64,000 nt of DNA, from NCBI RefSeq assembly GCF_046545555.1, contig NZ_JBHZTH010000005.1, positions 182,691 to 246,690 of the forward strand, read 5' to 3'. Below are positions 1 through 9,122 of this stretch, piece after piece. A program made the position numbers and the translations under genes. The stretch is from Winogradskyella sp046545555. Its GTDB lineage: Bacteria > Bacteroidota > Bacteroidia > Flavobacteriales > Flavobacteriaceae. The notes under the pieces were generated by a model. The model was not told where the DNA came from. It ran no database searches and worked only from the letters and a program-made list of their open reading frames with translations. The first letter of the stretch is position 1. The number at the start of each line of letters is the position of its first letter.

Positions 1-79
1 TTTAAAGCCTTGTTTTTTGAGTTATCAACTTATTAATTATTGGTCAGTAATTAGTTGAAATAAGAACTAAATAACAGTA

Positions 80-101
80 ATGTATAGGTTATGTATAGGT
101 T
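80..101. repeat. 11-bp perfect tandem duplication
   Basis: The 11-mer atgtataggtt occurs twice head to tail (80-90 and 91-101). The core tgtatag recurs at 113-119, and tgtatagg occurs once more at 3061-3068, upstream of the regulator gene. The 11-bp period is close to one helical turn, so a protein-binding site is possible. It could equally be a chance slippage product in AT-rich DNA. Nothing else is recognisable in bases 1-123. Confidence 0.4.
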
Positions 102-123
102 GAAATTAGATTTGTATAGTTCT

Positions 124-2928
124 TTAAAGCTCGAGAATATAATTTGCAAGGTTTTGCTCGTGGTCTAATCCCATCTTTTTTCTTAATCGATAACGTTTTA
201 CTTCTACACTTTTATGAGAAATATTTAATAAAGGTGCAATTTCTTTTGAAGATAAATTCAATCTTAAATAGGCGCATAATCTTAAATCATTTGGTGTAAT
301 TGACGGATGAAGCGCTTTGATCTTCTTCATAAATTCTTTATCCACATTATTAAAAGCTTCTTCAAATAATTTCCAGTCACTAGTATTATTCAAATTAGAA
401 TTTATCATTTTAATAACTCCTCTAACATCTTCTGGAGACTTACTACGTGATAATTGGTCTTTTATATTATTAAGTAATTCATTTCTTTTAACCAGACTCA
501 TAGTGGCTGTTCCGAGTTCTCTGTTTTTATTCTCAATATCTAATTGCAGATTTTCATTCTTAAACTGCACTAAACGTCGTTGACTGTCGAGTTGCTCCAT
601 CTCTAACTCTCGTTGCTTTTTATCTAAAAGCTTTTGCTTCTGTTTTTTATAATAGCGTTTATTGAAATAATGCACTAAAAACCCTATTGTTAACAGAAGT
701 ATAACATACAATATAACTGCTAATGGCTTTAGATACCATGGCTTTTCAACTCTAAAATTATAAGACACAATATTTTCAGATAATTCAGTTCCTGTTATAG
801 ATCTGGCTTCAAAACTATAATCTCCATAAGGCAAATTCTCAAAAGAAGCTTCTGCATCAGTAGACCATTCGCTCCAAGTGTCATATATACCAATTAATCT
901 ATACTGGTATTTGGATTTGGCTAGTTTTTCATAATTAGGTACGCTATACTTAAAAGTTACATTAGTATTTTTATTCTCTAAAGTAATCTCATCTTTTGTA
1001 TTAACTAATTTATAATCGTTGTGCAGAGAATTATGCGAAACTTCATTGAGAAATATCGTATTTAAACTTTGAAAATCTTGAGTAAGATCTAAGATAAGAT
1101 AACCATTAGCACCACCAATTAAATAGTTATTATCGTCTAAATGTAAAACATTTTCATAACCTGGCTTACTTCTTCTAACATCTCCAGGTATTGCAACTTT
1201 ATTGATTTTAGGGTCCTTAGAAAGTTTTCCAGGTTCAATAAATATAATTTCATTTTCAGAAAAACCCCAGAGTTTATTTTTCTGTTTATCATTCACAAAT
1301 TTACCTGACCAATAGTTTTGGTCACTAAATAGCGCACTTAAAATCGAATCTTTTTCGAAAGATTCAGTTGTTTTATTATAATAAAAGGAACCCTCTTTAT
1401 AACTATATAAAACGGAGTTATTGTGGCTAACTATACTAGATTTAATTCCTTTACCAATAGGTATGCGTTTATAAGCCAATACAGATTCAAAAGTTTTGTC
1501 TATATCAATTTTATAAATACCCTTATGTTCGTGATTTACTAAAATCTCATTTGGCCCAACAAACTCTATATATCTAGACGAATTATTAAACCCCTTTATT
1601 TTATTTCTTCTCTTCCATTTACCGTTAATAAACTCTAATACATATAAGCCTTTATAATTTCCTTGGATTAGTAAATTCGGTTGATTAATCACCTCTTTAA
1701 TTACCCATGTACCAATCTCATCTGAAATTCTCTCCGCAATACCATTCCTTATCATAAAAGTACCTTTATCGTGACCACAAAACAATGCGTCTTTCAAAAC
1801 CTCTAGTGTCCATACTTGTCCTTTAGTTCCTTCAATAAATTTAAATTGCTTTTTTTCTCCTACTTTTTTATAAAACAGTCCCTGATTAGTCCCTAAATAC
1901 AAAAAATCATTGAATAGAGCAGATGTATATATTGTGCCTAAAACACCAAGTTTATCTTCATAAACTTTAAATTTTGAATTTAAATTTAAGATATTAATAC
2001 CATTATCTAATCCTAGCCAAGCATTACCAGCAGCGTCCTCTTTTAAAGAAAGAACAGTATTATTACTCAACCCAGCCAACTGATCAATTTTCAGTACAAT
2101 TTTACCAGTTGGACTTAATTCGATTACACCTTTAGATATGGTTCCTATTAAAAAATTCCCGTTTCTTAATCTAATACTACTATAAACGCTAGCATTCAAT
2201 AACACATCATTTCCTTCAATATCCCATGGCAAAATATCATCATCTGAACTAAGAAAGAAACCCTTTTCCTTCGTGTGAAACAATAATTTATTATTAAAAT
2301 CATAAATATTAATTACCTCATCCTTCTTAAGTATTGGTGATGTATAAGCCAGAGTTTCAATACCATTTTCTATTTGAAATACCCCTTCACCTTCCTTTTG
2401 AAACAAAATAGTTTCATTAACCTTAAACATTTTATTAATCCTCGATTCAGACTTAACTATACTAAATTCATCATTATCTACATTATATATATAAATACTC
2501 TCTAAAGATTGAAATAAAATATAGCCTTCAATATCAATAATCTTCCAAAACTCCTCATCTTCTTGTATTGAGAATTTCCTTTTTGCGGATAAGGAAGTAT
2601 ATAAAAGTTTACCAAACTCATCCTTTTTCCAAAACCCAAAATCCATGTAGCCACCAGAATAAATTTTATCTTCAACAGCTCTAACTGACCTTAGAATATC
2701 GTTATTTAGTGACTTAAAAAGTCTCCAATATGCACCATTATACTCTAGCAAACCTGAGTTATTTGCTACATAAATAAAGTTGTCTTGCGATTGGGTAACC
2801 GACCAATTTTGGTCTTCAGCATTATAATCCTGAGGAGTGAAAATTTGAATTGGAGGAATCTCTTGGCAGTAAGAAAAAGTAGTCACCAACAATAATAGAA
2901 TGTATAAAACCTTTTTTATCCTACTCAT
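124..2928 (-). CDS. Membrane-anchored sensor-regulator: beta-propeller, Y_Y_Y domain, LuxR-type HTH
   Basis: A 934-aa one-polypeptide signal-transduction protein. Residues 1-21 are a signal peptide. About 40-620 are two-component-regulator-propeller repeats. About 655-725 form a Y_Y_Y (triple tyrosine) sensor domain, containing YQYRLIGIYDTWSEWS. A single membrane helix at about 734-755 is followed by a charged coiled coil to about 840. The C-terminus, about 870-934, is a LuxR/GerE-like helix-turn-helix (LSSKEIAPLLNIS, then VEVKRYRLRKKMGL). Unlike hybrid two-component PUL regulators it has no histidine-kinase or receiver domain. Periplasmic ligand sensing is therefore probably coupled directly to a cytosolic DNA-binding domain. 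In this family such proteins often sit beside polysaccharide loci, and control of the downstream locus is inferred from position. The ATG start with signal peptide is clear. Confidence 0.85.
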   Translation of the reverse strand: MSRIKKVLYILLLLVTTFSYCQEIPPIQIFTPQDYNAEDQNWSVTQSQDNFIYVANNSGLLEYNGAYWRLFKSLNNDILRSVRAVEDKIYSGGYMDFGFWKKDEFGKLLYTSLSAKRKFSIQEDEEFWKIIDIEGYILFQSLESIYIYNVDNDEFSIVKSESRINKMFKVNETILFQKEGEGVFQIENGIETLAYTSPILKKDEVINIYDFNNKLLFHTKEKGFFLSSDDDILPWDIEGNDVLLNASVYSSIRLRNGNFLIGTISKGVIELSPTGKIVLKIDQLAGLSNNTVLSLKEDAAGNAWLGLDNGINILNLNSKFKVYEDKLGVLGTIYTSALFNDFLYLGTNQGLFYKKVGEKKQFKFIEGTKGQVWTLEVLKDALFCGHDKGTFMIRNGIAERISDEIGTWVIKEVINQPNLLIQGNYKGLYVLEFINGKWKRRNKIKGFNNSSRYIEFVGPNEILVNHEHKGIYKIDIDKTFESVLAYKRIPIGKGIKSSIVSHNNSVLYSYKEGSFYYNKTTESFEKDSILSALFSDQNYWSGKFVNDKQKNKLWGFSENEIIFIEPGKLSKDPKINKVAIPGDVRRSKPGYENVLHLDDNNYLIGGANGYLILDLTQDFQSLNTIFLNEVSHNSLHNDYKLVNTKDEITLENKNTNVTFKYSVPNYEKLAKSKYQYRLIGIYDTWSEWSTDAEASFENLPYGDYSFEARSITGTELSENIVSYNFRVEKPWYLKPLAVILYVILLLTIGFLVHYFNKRYYKKQKQKLLDKKQRELEMEQLDSQRRLVQFKNENLQLDIENKNRELGTATMSLVKRNELLNNIKDQLSRSKSPEDVRGVIKMINSNLNNTSDWKLFEEAFNNVDKEFMKKIKALHPSITPNDLRLCAYLRLNLSSKEIAPLLNISHKSVEVKRYRLRKKMGLDHEQNLANYILEL

Positions 2929-3484
2929 TTCTTTATCTCAATTAAGTTATGGCACTTATAATTATACAAAATATTATTATGTCAAGAATTACTTATGTTA
3001 AGGTACTAATATAAGTAAATAATAGGTTTAATGCACATATGTTGTGGTCTAACTAATAATTGTATAGGCAAAACCTTTATGAAATAGCACTAAAAAAGTA
3101 TGTGTAAGGAGCCTAAACATGATAAAGAATTATGTATCTAAAACAGGCTTAAATCATCCCTGATGCCGTAAAATAATGATTAGATTAAACTTTAAAATTC
3201 TTATCAAGCTAATAAGATAGTCTCTCATATTATAAATAAGCAAATAGCAAGCTCCCTTGTGAAGCAAGACAGGAGTCTATTGTAAATTGTAATATTTTAT
3301 TGCTTAAATAACACCTATGTAGAGAAAAAACAATTCTACATGTTTTTCTTTTTCAATTATCATGTTGCTTCGAGAGCTAAATAAATTAAAGCAAATAATT
3401 ATTTATAGAGCATGACAATTACACCATATTAAGTTCACAACAGGTAATTACCAAAAAATATGATGAAAATAAATTAGGTATTGT
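2929..3484. other. 556-bp non-coding interval
   Basis: AT-rich gap between the regulator start and the EF-hand gene stop, both on the minus strand. It should hold the regulator promoter, but no clear TAnnTTTG element was found. The motif tgtatagg at 3061-3068 matches the repeats at 80-101. A less AT-rich patch at 3251-3274 can fold imperfectly (CTCC/GGAG flanking CTTG/CAAG). No convincing ORF or RNA gene is visible. Confidence 0.5.
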
Positions 3485-4363
3485 CTATTTTTTATTGCCA
3501 TTAGCAGCTTTATACTTTTTTCTTGCTAATTGAATGTCAATTTTTGATGCAAATTCACCCAATTCTAAGGAATTATCCTCATTTTTATCCAATCCAAAAA
3601 ATTGAAATAAGGCATTTACCGGTTTACCTTGCTTATTAAGTTTATCTTGATAGAATACGTTCAGTTCTTCTATGCTTAATTTAAAATTCTTATCAGAATC
3701 AGCACTATTAAACATTTCTATCCTTTTCTTTATGTAAGCCTCAGAAGGTTCATTTGGGTCTCTTGGGTTTTCTTTATCCTGTGCGGCTATTAAGCGGTCA
3801 TGACCTTTTTTCCAATCAGCTTTTTGAGTAAACTCATTAAATGTAATAAATCCATCCTCGTTAATGTCATACGTATAGAAATTGAGTTTAGCATTTACAG
3901 GATCACCCGTTTTTTTATTTACTATACCTTTATAAAAAGTAACAACTTCATTTTTATATAAGGTATCATTTCTATCTGTATCAATTTTTTCAAACTTAAT
4001 TCTGGCTTTATCCTTTTTAATACCTTCGCTTTTTGCTACATCTTCCTCAGTAATGGAGTACTGCCATTTATCAACGTATTTATAGGCCAATTTCCAATCT
4101 TCACCTTTTAAATATTCACTCAACGTAATGATTGAATTTTCATTTTTATCTAAAGCATAGAACATTTTCTTAGGATCAATACGATCTCCATCTTTGGTTT
4201 CCTTATAGCGATAGTAACTTTTCATTTCGCGAATAGTTATTACTTCGTTACCATCAGAATCTATAGCCTTAAACCTGTCAGTTCTAACCTTGCTTTCTTG
4301 CGCTGAAACGGCACTTGTAACCATTGTAAATACTACTATTCCTAGTATACTTATAGCTTTCAT
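3485..4363 (-). CDS. Secreted EF-hand protein, three tandem EF-hand-pair modules
   Basis: A 292-aa protein with a signal peptide (residues 1-21, ending SAVSAQ). The mature part is three repeats of about 70-90 residues, each holding two canonical calcium loops. The six loops are DSDGNEVITIRE, DKNENSIITLSE, DTDRNDTLYKNE, DINEDGFITFNE, DSDKNFKLSIEE and DKNEDNSLELGE. All keep acidic or Asn ligands at positions 1, 3 and 5 and Glu at 12. The first two modules end with a DWK motif followed by a basic helix. Calcium binding is therefore well supported; the biological role is not. It sits between the regulator and the exported-protein block of the polysaccharide locus, which hints at a role in calcium-rich polysaccharide capture or as a calcium-dependent scaffold (inference). 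Confidence 0.85.
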   Translation of the reverse strand: MKAISILGIVVFTMVTSAVSAQESKVRTDRFKAIDSDGNEVITIREMKSYYRYKETKDGDRIDPKKMFYALDKNENSIITLSEYLKGEDWKLAYKYVDKWQYSITEEDVAKSEGIKKDKARIKFEKIDTDRNDTLYKNEVVTFYKGIVNKKTGDPVNAKLNFYTYDINEDGFITFNEFTQKADWKKGHDRLIAAQDKENPRDPNEPSEAYIKKRIEMFNSADSDKNFKLSIEELNVFYQDKLNKQGKPVNALFQFFGLDKNEDNSLELGEFASKIDIQLARKKYKAANGNKK

Positions 4364-4516
4364 AACTTTTATTTTAATAAATTTGAGACAAGTAAAGATA
4401 ATGAAAATTTCAAACCTTATTATTTAAGCAGATATATTAACATAAATAGTCGATGAAATAATCTTAAAAAATTTAATATGAGCGACTTACCTAGGCCGTA
4501 AGCTTTTCTTTAAAGC

Positions 4517-4548
4517 CAAAAAAAAGCCCAATTCTATTATTGGGCTTT
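4517..4548 (-). terminator. Rho-independent terminator
   Basis: A perfect 10-bp stem (4523-4532 with 4539-4548, agcccaat/attgggct core) has a 6-nt loop. On the minus strand it is followed by a run of eight T (the A-run 4518-4525 on the plus strand, partly inside the stem). It lies 25 bp past the stop of the T9SS protein gene at 4574 and closes the transcript coming from 7954. Confidence 0.8.
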
Positions 4549-4573
4549 AAACAAAATGATACGTTACTTATTT

Positions 4574-5791
4574 CTATTTTTTAATTAATCTCTTGGTTAT
4601 CTCAATCCCATTTACTAGCACTAAATTAAAAAGATATACTCCAGTTCTTAATTCTGAAACATCTAAACTATCAGAATTATTAAATTTCATTGACATAATT
4701 AGTTTCCCAGTAATATCATAAATCCTAACAGAATCTGTTTGAGATTTTGTAGTGATTCTGATTATATCATCAGTAGGATTGGGATAGATACTAAAATCAA
4801 TAGCATCTAAATCTTCAGAACTCAAAGTCATATTATTGTCAAACACAATACTGTCAATTTCCATAGCTCCTGGAGATGCTGCATTATTGTTAACATCGTC
4901 GTTATTAGTATCTCTAACAATTATTTGAAAATCTTGTGTAATACCAGTCCATTCTGGTCTTGCTGATGCTAAATCTACATCTAGAGTCTCAAAAGCAGAC
5001 ATGCTTTGATTAATAGCTACATTTGTTCCAAGAAAGCTAGTGTATCCATCACCAGCATATCTAAACTGTAATCTAAATTGATTATTTAGAGCAGAATTGT
5101 TTTTATATGTAATGTGAATATACGTATTTGCTGTAGCATCAACTGAAAACACATCTTGTACTATTTTAGAAGACTCATCCTCAATTGGAGTTATAGTTAT
5201 AATACCTCCTGAAACTACTGAGGTTGCATCAACATCTGTCCAACCTTCTGAATCTCCATTAGTATCAAAGTTAAAAATCTCTCGCTCTTGAGGCGGTATA
5301 GCATCTACAAATTCAATTTTATCAATTTCTAAATTAACACCAGCAGTCGGAACAACATAAGTAACGTTTCCTGCAGCTTTAAAGTGGATTTTAATATCAT
5401 TTTCAGTACCAGCCCAAAGTGCGTTTGTTAAATCAAACCAATAAGTTATATAATCTGTTTCTCCTGCTGTAATATCTAAATTAACAAAACGTCTTCCACC
5501 ACTATCGTTAGGATAAGATACTCTCATAAAAGTAGGACCTGATGCGTCTGCATTTTTTATAGTTACACCTACAAAACCATTAGTATCTGCATCAACATTA
5601 GCCGTTATAGTACCAAAATTAGGATTGCTAGCATCACCATTTAAATCCACAGATAAAAATGTCGAAGCAGCAGAAGTGGAGCAGGCAGATGTTACATTAA
5701 AACCTTCATCAACTCCCGTAAAATCAAAAGTTTGCCCTAAACATATAAATGGTACTATTGTAATTATAAATAGTAAAGTAATTTTTCTCAT
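4574..5791 (-). CDS. T9SS-secreted protein with two lectin-like beta-sandwich regions
   Basis: A 405-aa protein with a signal peptide (about 1-19) and a type A T9SS sorting domain at about 328-405. That domain starts with IYPNPTDD and ends with the usual GVYLFNLV...TKRLIKK pattern. The middle holds two regions (about 20-165 and 170-325) rich in Thr, Asn and Asp. Each ends in a LEIDKIEFVD or MEIDSIVFDN strand, the pattern seen at the end of carbohydrate-binding galactose-binding-like folds. No catalytic motif is visible. It is the last gene of a three-gene exported block. The likely location is the cell surface and the likely role is glycan binding beside the SusCD locus; this role is inferred. 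Confidence 0.75.
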   Translation of the reverse strand: MRKITLLFIITIVPFICLGQTFDFTGVDEGFNVTSACSTSAASTFLSVDLNGDASNPNFGTITANVDADTNGFVGVTIKNADASGPTFMRVSYPNDSGGRRFVNLDITAGETDYITYWFDLTNALWAGTENDIKIHFKAAGNVTYVVPTAGVNLEIDKIEFVDAIPPQEREIFNFDTNGDSEGWTDVDATSVVSGGIITITPIEDESSKIVQDVFSVDATANTYIHITYKNNSALNNQFRLQFRYAGDGYTSFLGTNVAINQSMSAFETLDVDLASARPEWTGITQDFQIIVRDTNNDDVNNNAASPGAMEIDSIVFDNNMTLSSEDLDAIDFSIYPNPTDDIIRITTKSQTDSVRIYDITGKLIMSMKFNNSDSLDVSELRTGVYLFNLVLVNGIEITKRLIKK

Positions 5792-5845
5792 AATATTTCT
5801 TTTTTAACGAATTTTAATTGTTCAGCTAATTAAATCTGAGGTGCA

Positions 5846-5853
5846 CAAAATTA
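5846..5853 (-). promoter_or_regulatory. Candidate -7 element (TAATTTTG) for the 405-aa T9SS gene
   Basis: On the minus strand this reads TAATTTTG, matching the Bacteroidota -7 consensus TAnnTTTG. It overlaps the stop codon of the upstream 115-aa gene and would leave an untranslated leader of about 45-50 nt. No matching TTTG -33 element was seen, so this may be chance in AT-rich DNA. Confidence 0.3.
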
Positions 5854-6198
5854 ATTTTGTTGCCTTGATTTACCAATTTTTCGTGCATTTTTTTGGTGTT
5901 TTGTCAAAATCTGAGAGTATATTTCTTTATAATATTTTTTATTTATAGTTTTTTTACCTGCTTTATCTACTCCCGCCTTATTTGCTTTTCTAAGTTCTTT
6001 CAACCTTTCTAAATGAAGGTTATAAATGCGCGCTTTTTGCTCTTCTTTTAGTGCTAAATGTTCATTGCCTGCAATAATATCATTATTAAGTTGCTCTACC
6101 ATAGCGGTAGCTTTTTCTTTCATTTTATCGGTCTGGGATAAACTAGTGGTTAATCCTAATCCTAAAAATACGATACATGTAAATAGTACTTTTTTCAT
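5851..6198 (-). CDS. Small exported helical protein, function unknown
   Basis: A 115-aa protein with a signal peptide of about 22 residues (GLGLTTSLSQ cleavage region). The mature part is almost entirely Lys/Glu/Gln/Leu-rich and predicted helical, with LALKEEQKARIYNLHLERL and a basic C-terminus (NARKIGKSRQQN). The pattern resembles small periplasmic Spy/CpxP-like helical proteins, but the family is not confirmed. It lies 16 bp downstream of the Calx-beta lipoprotein gene and about 60 bp upstream of the T9SS protein gene, so it is probably co-transcribed with them. Confidence 0.6.
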   Translation of the reverse strand: MKKVLFTCIVFLGLGLTTSLSQTDKMKEKATAMVEQLNNDIIAGNEHLALKEEQKARIYNLHLERLKELRKANKAGVDKAGKKTINKKYYKEIYSQILTKHQKNARKIGKSRQQN

Positions 6199-6214
6199 TT
6201 TTCTTTTTATTTAA

Positions 6215-7954
6215 TTATTGACTGATTGCTGTTATATTATCAAACCGCCATCGCAATCTATAGTTAGTATCGTCTACAATACCAGTTACTCTAATTGCAA
6301 TATAAAAATCTGCAGTTGGTGAAATACTAAACTCTTGTCGTTTATAATTATTATTTCCAAATCCTTCAGCATCCATACTTGGTACTGATTCTGTTCCCAT
6401 CACTGTCCAATCATTCTCATTAAAGGAACCCGAGCCATCATAAGTTTGCGACCAATAAAATGTAACCATTGCTGCATTTTGGTTTTTAAAGGCATAAGCT
6501 GCGTCTATACTAATATCCATTGGTCCGACACCTTCAATAATTGGTGTAATTACGACATTATCGATTGTTCCGTTTAATGCAGAATCGTTCCCTGTGTTAT
6601 AAAAAAGATTTAATCCATTATCTGAACTACCAGTTTCATCTTCAACATCGCTAAAAGAGCCTGTGTTTGTAATTAAATCAATCAATTGATTTGGATCTAT
6701 TGTTTGATTGGCAAGCGCATTTTGATAATTTAATACAGAATTTAAATAACTATTTGTTCCATCATTAGACTCAAAAGTCTCTATGTAACTAAATGGTACA
6801 GCGCCGTCATTATCTGTAATGATAATAGTTTGTGATTGTAAGTTAGCTCCTGCATCCAAGCCACCTGTAACACTCGTTATTTCTAGGGTTAAGGTTTCAT
6901 CAGATTCAGTATCCGTATCGTCTACTAAAGTAATTGCTACGCTGCCAGTACTAGATCCTGATGGGATTACAAAAGCATAAGGATTAGCGTTACTGCCACT
7001 AAAATTAAAATCAGATATGTCAGCATTCCCTGAAGTAGTTAACTCAATTGTAGCATCTGATGTAGTAGTTTCAGAAATATCAAAGTTCAATGTAATTGTT
7101 CCTTCGGCTTCACTATAATTTAGTGTATTTGATGGACTAAAATCAATTATCGGATTTGGTGACGCATCATCATTTACTAAAGTTATAGTCGTTTCTGTTT
7201 CAGCACCTAAACTTAAGCCTCCTGAAACCTCATCTAAAGTAAAGGTAATAGTTTTGTTGGCCTCAAAATTAGCATTATCTATAGGTTGTACCGCAAAACT
7301 CGTTGAAGTAGAACCACTCGGAACGTTAATTACAAAATCACCTGAAGTTTGACCATCTACTGTATAATCTACACCATAAATTGCATCGCCAAAAGACGAA
7401 ACACTTAGTGTTCCTCCATCTGTAGTTGCTTGATCAAAAAGTATTTGAATAGATTCACTAGTAGCCTGATTTTCATCAATTTGCTCAGTATTATTTTCAA
7501 AATTTACTAAAGCTATTAGTGGATCGTCATTATCTATTATTATAAACGTTAAAGTGGTGTTTTCTCCTAATTCTAAAGATCCAGATACACTAGTGATTGT
7601 TATAGTTAACGGTAAATTACTTTCAATGTTTTGATCATCTATAGGCGTTAATGAAAATGTTGAAAATAACGTTTGTGCTTCTACATCTAAAGTGAATGAA
7701 TTAGAACCCTCACTGGTTTCATAATCTACACCATAATCTCCTCCAGAAATTGAAATATCTATAGTACCACCAGCATGATTAAAACTATCTATACCTACGT
7801 TAATATTTAGTGGGTTTGTAGCATTTTCAACCTCCACGAGTTCCGTAATTGCAAAAGTAACTTTTCCTATGGCATTAAGATTCTCATCATCGTCTTCACA
7901 AGATATTAAGAATAGTAATGCTCCAAAAAAAGAAATAAGATATTTTAGCTTCAT
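6215..7954 (-). CDS. Surface lipoprotein with three Calx-beta-type repeats
   Basis: A 579-aa protein. The signal peptide ends in a lipobox (LFLISC), and the lipidated Cys is followed at once by EDDDEN. Such acidic residues act as a surface-export signal in Bacteroidota lipoproteins. Three repeats of about 115 residues (about 30-145, 146-268, 269-388) each end in DNDD/NDDA/DNDG and contain YGVDY or DISDF turns typical of Calx-beta calcium-binding domains. The last 190 residues (about 389-579) look like a beta-sandwich with FSYIETFES near its start and an RLRWRFDNITAI ending, as in adhesion or carbohydrate-binding modules. It is first in a block with the 115-aa and 405-aa genes. A surface glycan-binding role is plausible but inferred. 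Confidence 0.75.
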   Translation of the reverse strand: MKLKYLISFFGALLFLISCEDDDENLNAIGKVTFAITELVEVENATNPLNINVGIDSFNHAGGTIDISISGGDYGVDYETSEGSNSFTLDVEAQTLFSTFSLTPIDDQNIESNLPLTITITSVSGSLELGENTTLTFIIIDNDDPLIALVNFENNTEQIDENQATSESIQILFDQATTDGGTLSVSSFGDAIYGVDYTVDGQTSGDFVINVPSGSTSTSFAVQPIDNANFEANKTITFTLDEVSGGLSLGAETETTITLVNDDASPNPIIDFSPSNTLNYSEAEGTITLNFDISETTTSDATIELTTSGNADISDFNFSGSNANPYAFVIPSGSSTGSVAITLVDDTDTESDETLTLEITSVTGGLDAGANLQSQTIIITDNDGAVPFSYIETFESNDGTNSYLNSVLNYQNALANQTIDPNQLIDLITNTGSFSDVEDETGSSDNGLNLFYNTGNDSALNGTIDNVVITPIIEGVGPMDISIDAAYAFKNQNAAMVTFYWSQTYDGSGSFNENDWTVMGTESVPSMDAEGFGNNNYKRQEFSISPTADFYIAIRVTGIVDDTNYRLRWRFDNITAISQ

Positions 7955-8217
7955 AGATTCTCTTTAATTTAAGATGTTCGTAAATATCATTAAAAGCATA
8001 CTTGTGTAGCTTTAGTTAACGTTGATTAATGTACAAAAAAAAGAAATTTATGTTAAACTACACTAATAATCAAATAAATAGACCCAAAAAAAACAGTCTA
8101 ATTAGTTTTACAAACTACTTTTACAATTTCTCATTAAACACTATTACTAATAAGAGCAGGCAAACGTTTATTATATACTATGTAATTTGTATTAAATAAC
8201 TTAAAAATACTGTTTGT
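7955..8217. other. 263-bp non-coding interval
   Basis: Gap between the Calx-beta lipoprotein start and the esterase stop, both on the minus strand. It is very AT-rich with poly-A stretches (8033-8043 and 8086-8093). It should hold the promoter of the exported-protein block, but no clear TAnnTTTG motif or terminator hairpin was recognised. Confidence 0.4.
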
Positions 8218-9096
8218 TTAGTCTTTGCTACTAAACTCATTTTCATAATACTCATAAAAATAAGTCCCTATTTTTTTCATTGCATCGGTTACATAATGAC
8301 CTACAGGGCGCGGATTTTTTTCAAAATAAAATTCAGAAGTTTCAGCCCTTTCCTGAGGAATTAAAACGACATTCTTATCATTATGAGAAACCTCTTTCAT
8401 AGCTTTTACAACTTTTCCGTGACCAACTTGTAACAGTAAAAATGGTAGTGTTGGACTATTAAAATCCTTACGAACATGACGTATTAAATTCATAAGATTT
8501 TCACCATAAGTTTCACTAGGTTCTGCCCCTCCTTTTTTGCCACTATCACTCTCACCTTGAACCCAAAGCATCCCGCATAAATCGTAACTATCTTTTGCTA
8601 GAGTCGAGATTACCTTATTAGAATAATTAACAAATTCACTATATAATTTTGGTTGCTTTTCTTCTTTTATTTGAGTCGCCTTCTCTATGGTCCAATTAGG
8701 ATTCCAAGCTCCGTATAAAGACATACCACCTCTAGAACGTTTAATTAATATAATCTTATGGTCTGGATATTTTTCAGACACATTAATACCAAAGAACAGT
8801 TCAGGACCAAATAAGTAATCGGCACCAAACTTTTTTGCTGTATGCTTAGCAACCTTAGTCGTATCTAATGGTTTTCCATCACCGAAATTATAATATAGAG
8901 TTACATTTTTTTGCGCCAGCTTTAAACGGAGTTTATCCTCAGTAGATAAACCACTAGCTTTTGCTCTACCATCCATATTAGATTGGCCAGCTAATAAAAA
9001 TATTTTTATCTTTTTTTGACCATCTGCATTTTGAGAAATAATTGGTTTTGAAACAAAAAGTACCAATATCCCAATAATTAGGTATTTAATTCTCAT
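8218..9096 (-). CDS. Carbohydrate esterase of the sialate O-acetylesterase (SASA) type
   Basis: A 292-aa protein using the ATG at 9096. A longer in-frame reading to 9207 exists, but the 9096 start gives a normal signal peptide (MRIKYLIIGILVLF...IISQ), and a -7-like element lies just upstream of it. The SGNH-hydrolase blocks are clear: FLLAGQSNMDG with the nucleophile Ser at about 39, and LWVQGESD. The C-terminal catalytic block reads RPVGHYVTDAM, so the His is present. The Asp usually three residues before it (DxxH) is replaced by Pro. The family removes acetyl esters from sugars. It lies head to head with the G8 protein gene, which suggests deacetylation of the same polysaccharide. Confidence 0.8.
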   Translation of the reverse strand: MRIKYLIIGILVLFVSKPIISQNADGQKKIKIFLLAGQSNMDGRAKASGLSTEDKLRLKLAQKNVTLYYNFGDGKPLDTTKVAKHTAKKFGADYLFGPELFFGINVSEKYPDHKIILIKRSRGGMSLYGAWNPNWTIEKATQIKEEKQPKLYSEFVNYSNKVISTLAKDSYDLCGMLWVQGESDSGKKGGAEPSETYGENLMNLIRHVRKDFNSPTLPFLLLQVGHGKVVKAMKEVSHNDKNVVLIPQERAETSEFYFEKNPRPVGHYVTDAMKKIGTYFYEYYENEFSSKD

Positions 9097-9114
9097 ATTT
9101 AATATGTTGATTTT

Positions 9115-9122
9115 CAAAATTA
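9115..9122 (-). promoter_or_regulatory. Candidate -7 element (TAATTTTG) for the esterase gene
   Basis: Minus-strand TAATTTTG matches TAnnTTTG. A TTTG (9147-9150 on the complement) lies 24 nt upstream, slightly beyond the usual 19-21 nt. Transcription would start near 9109, supporting translation from 9096 rather than 9207. Confidence 0.4.

Noticed and set aside
3251..3274. Imperfect hairpin as a small RNA
   Set aside because: Weak stem with bulges, no poly-T tail or promoter; only noted.
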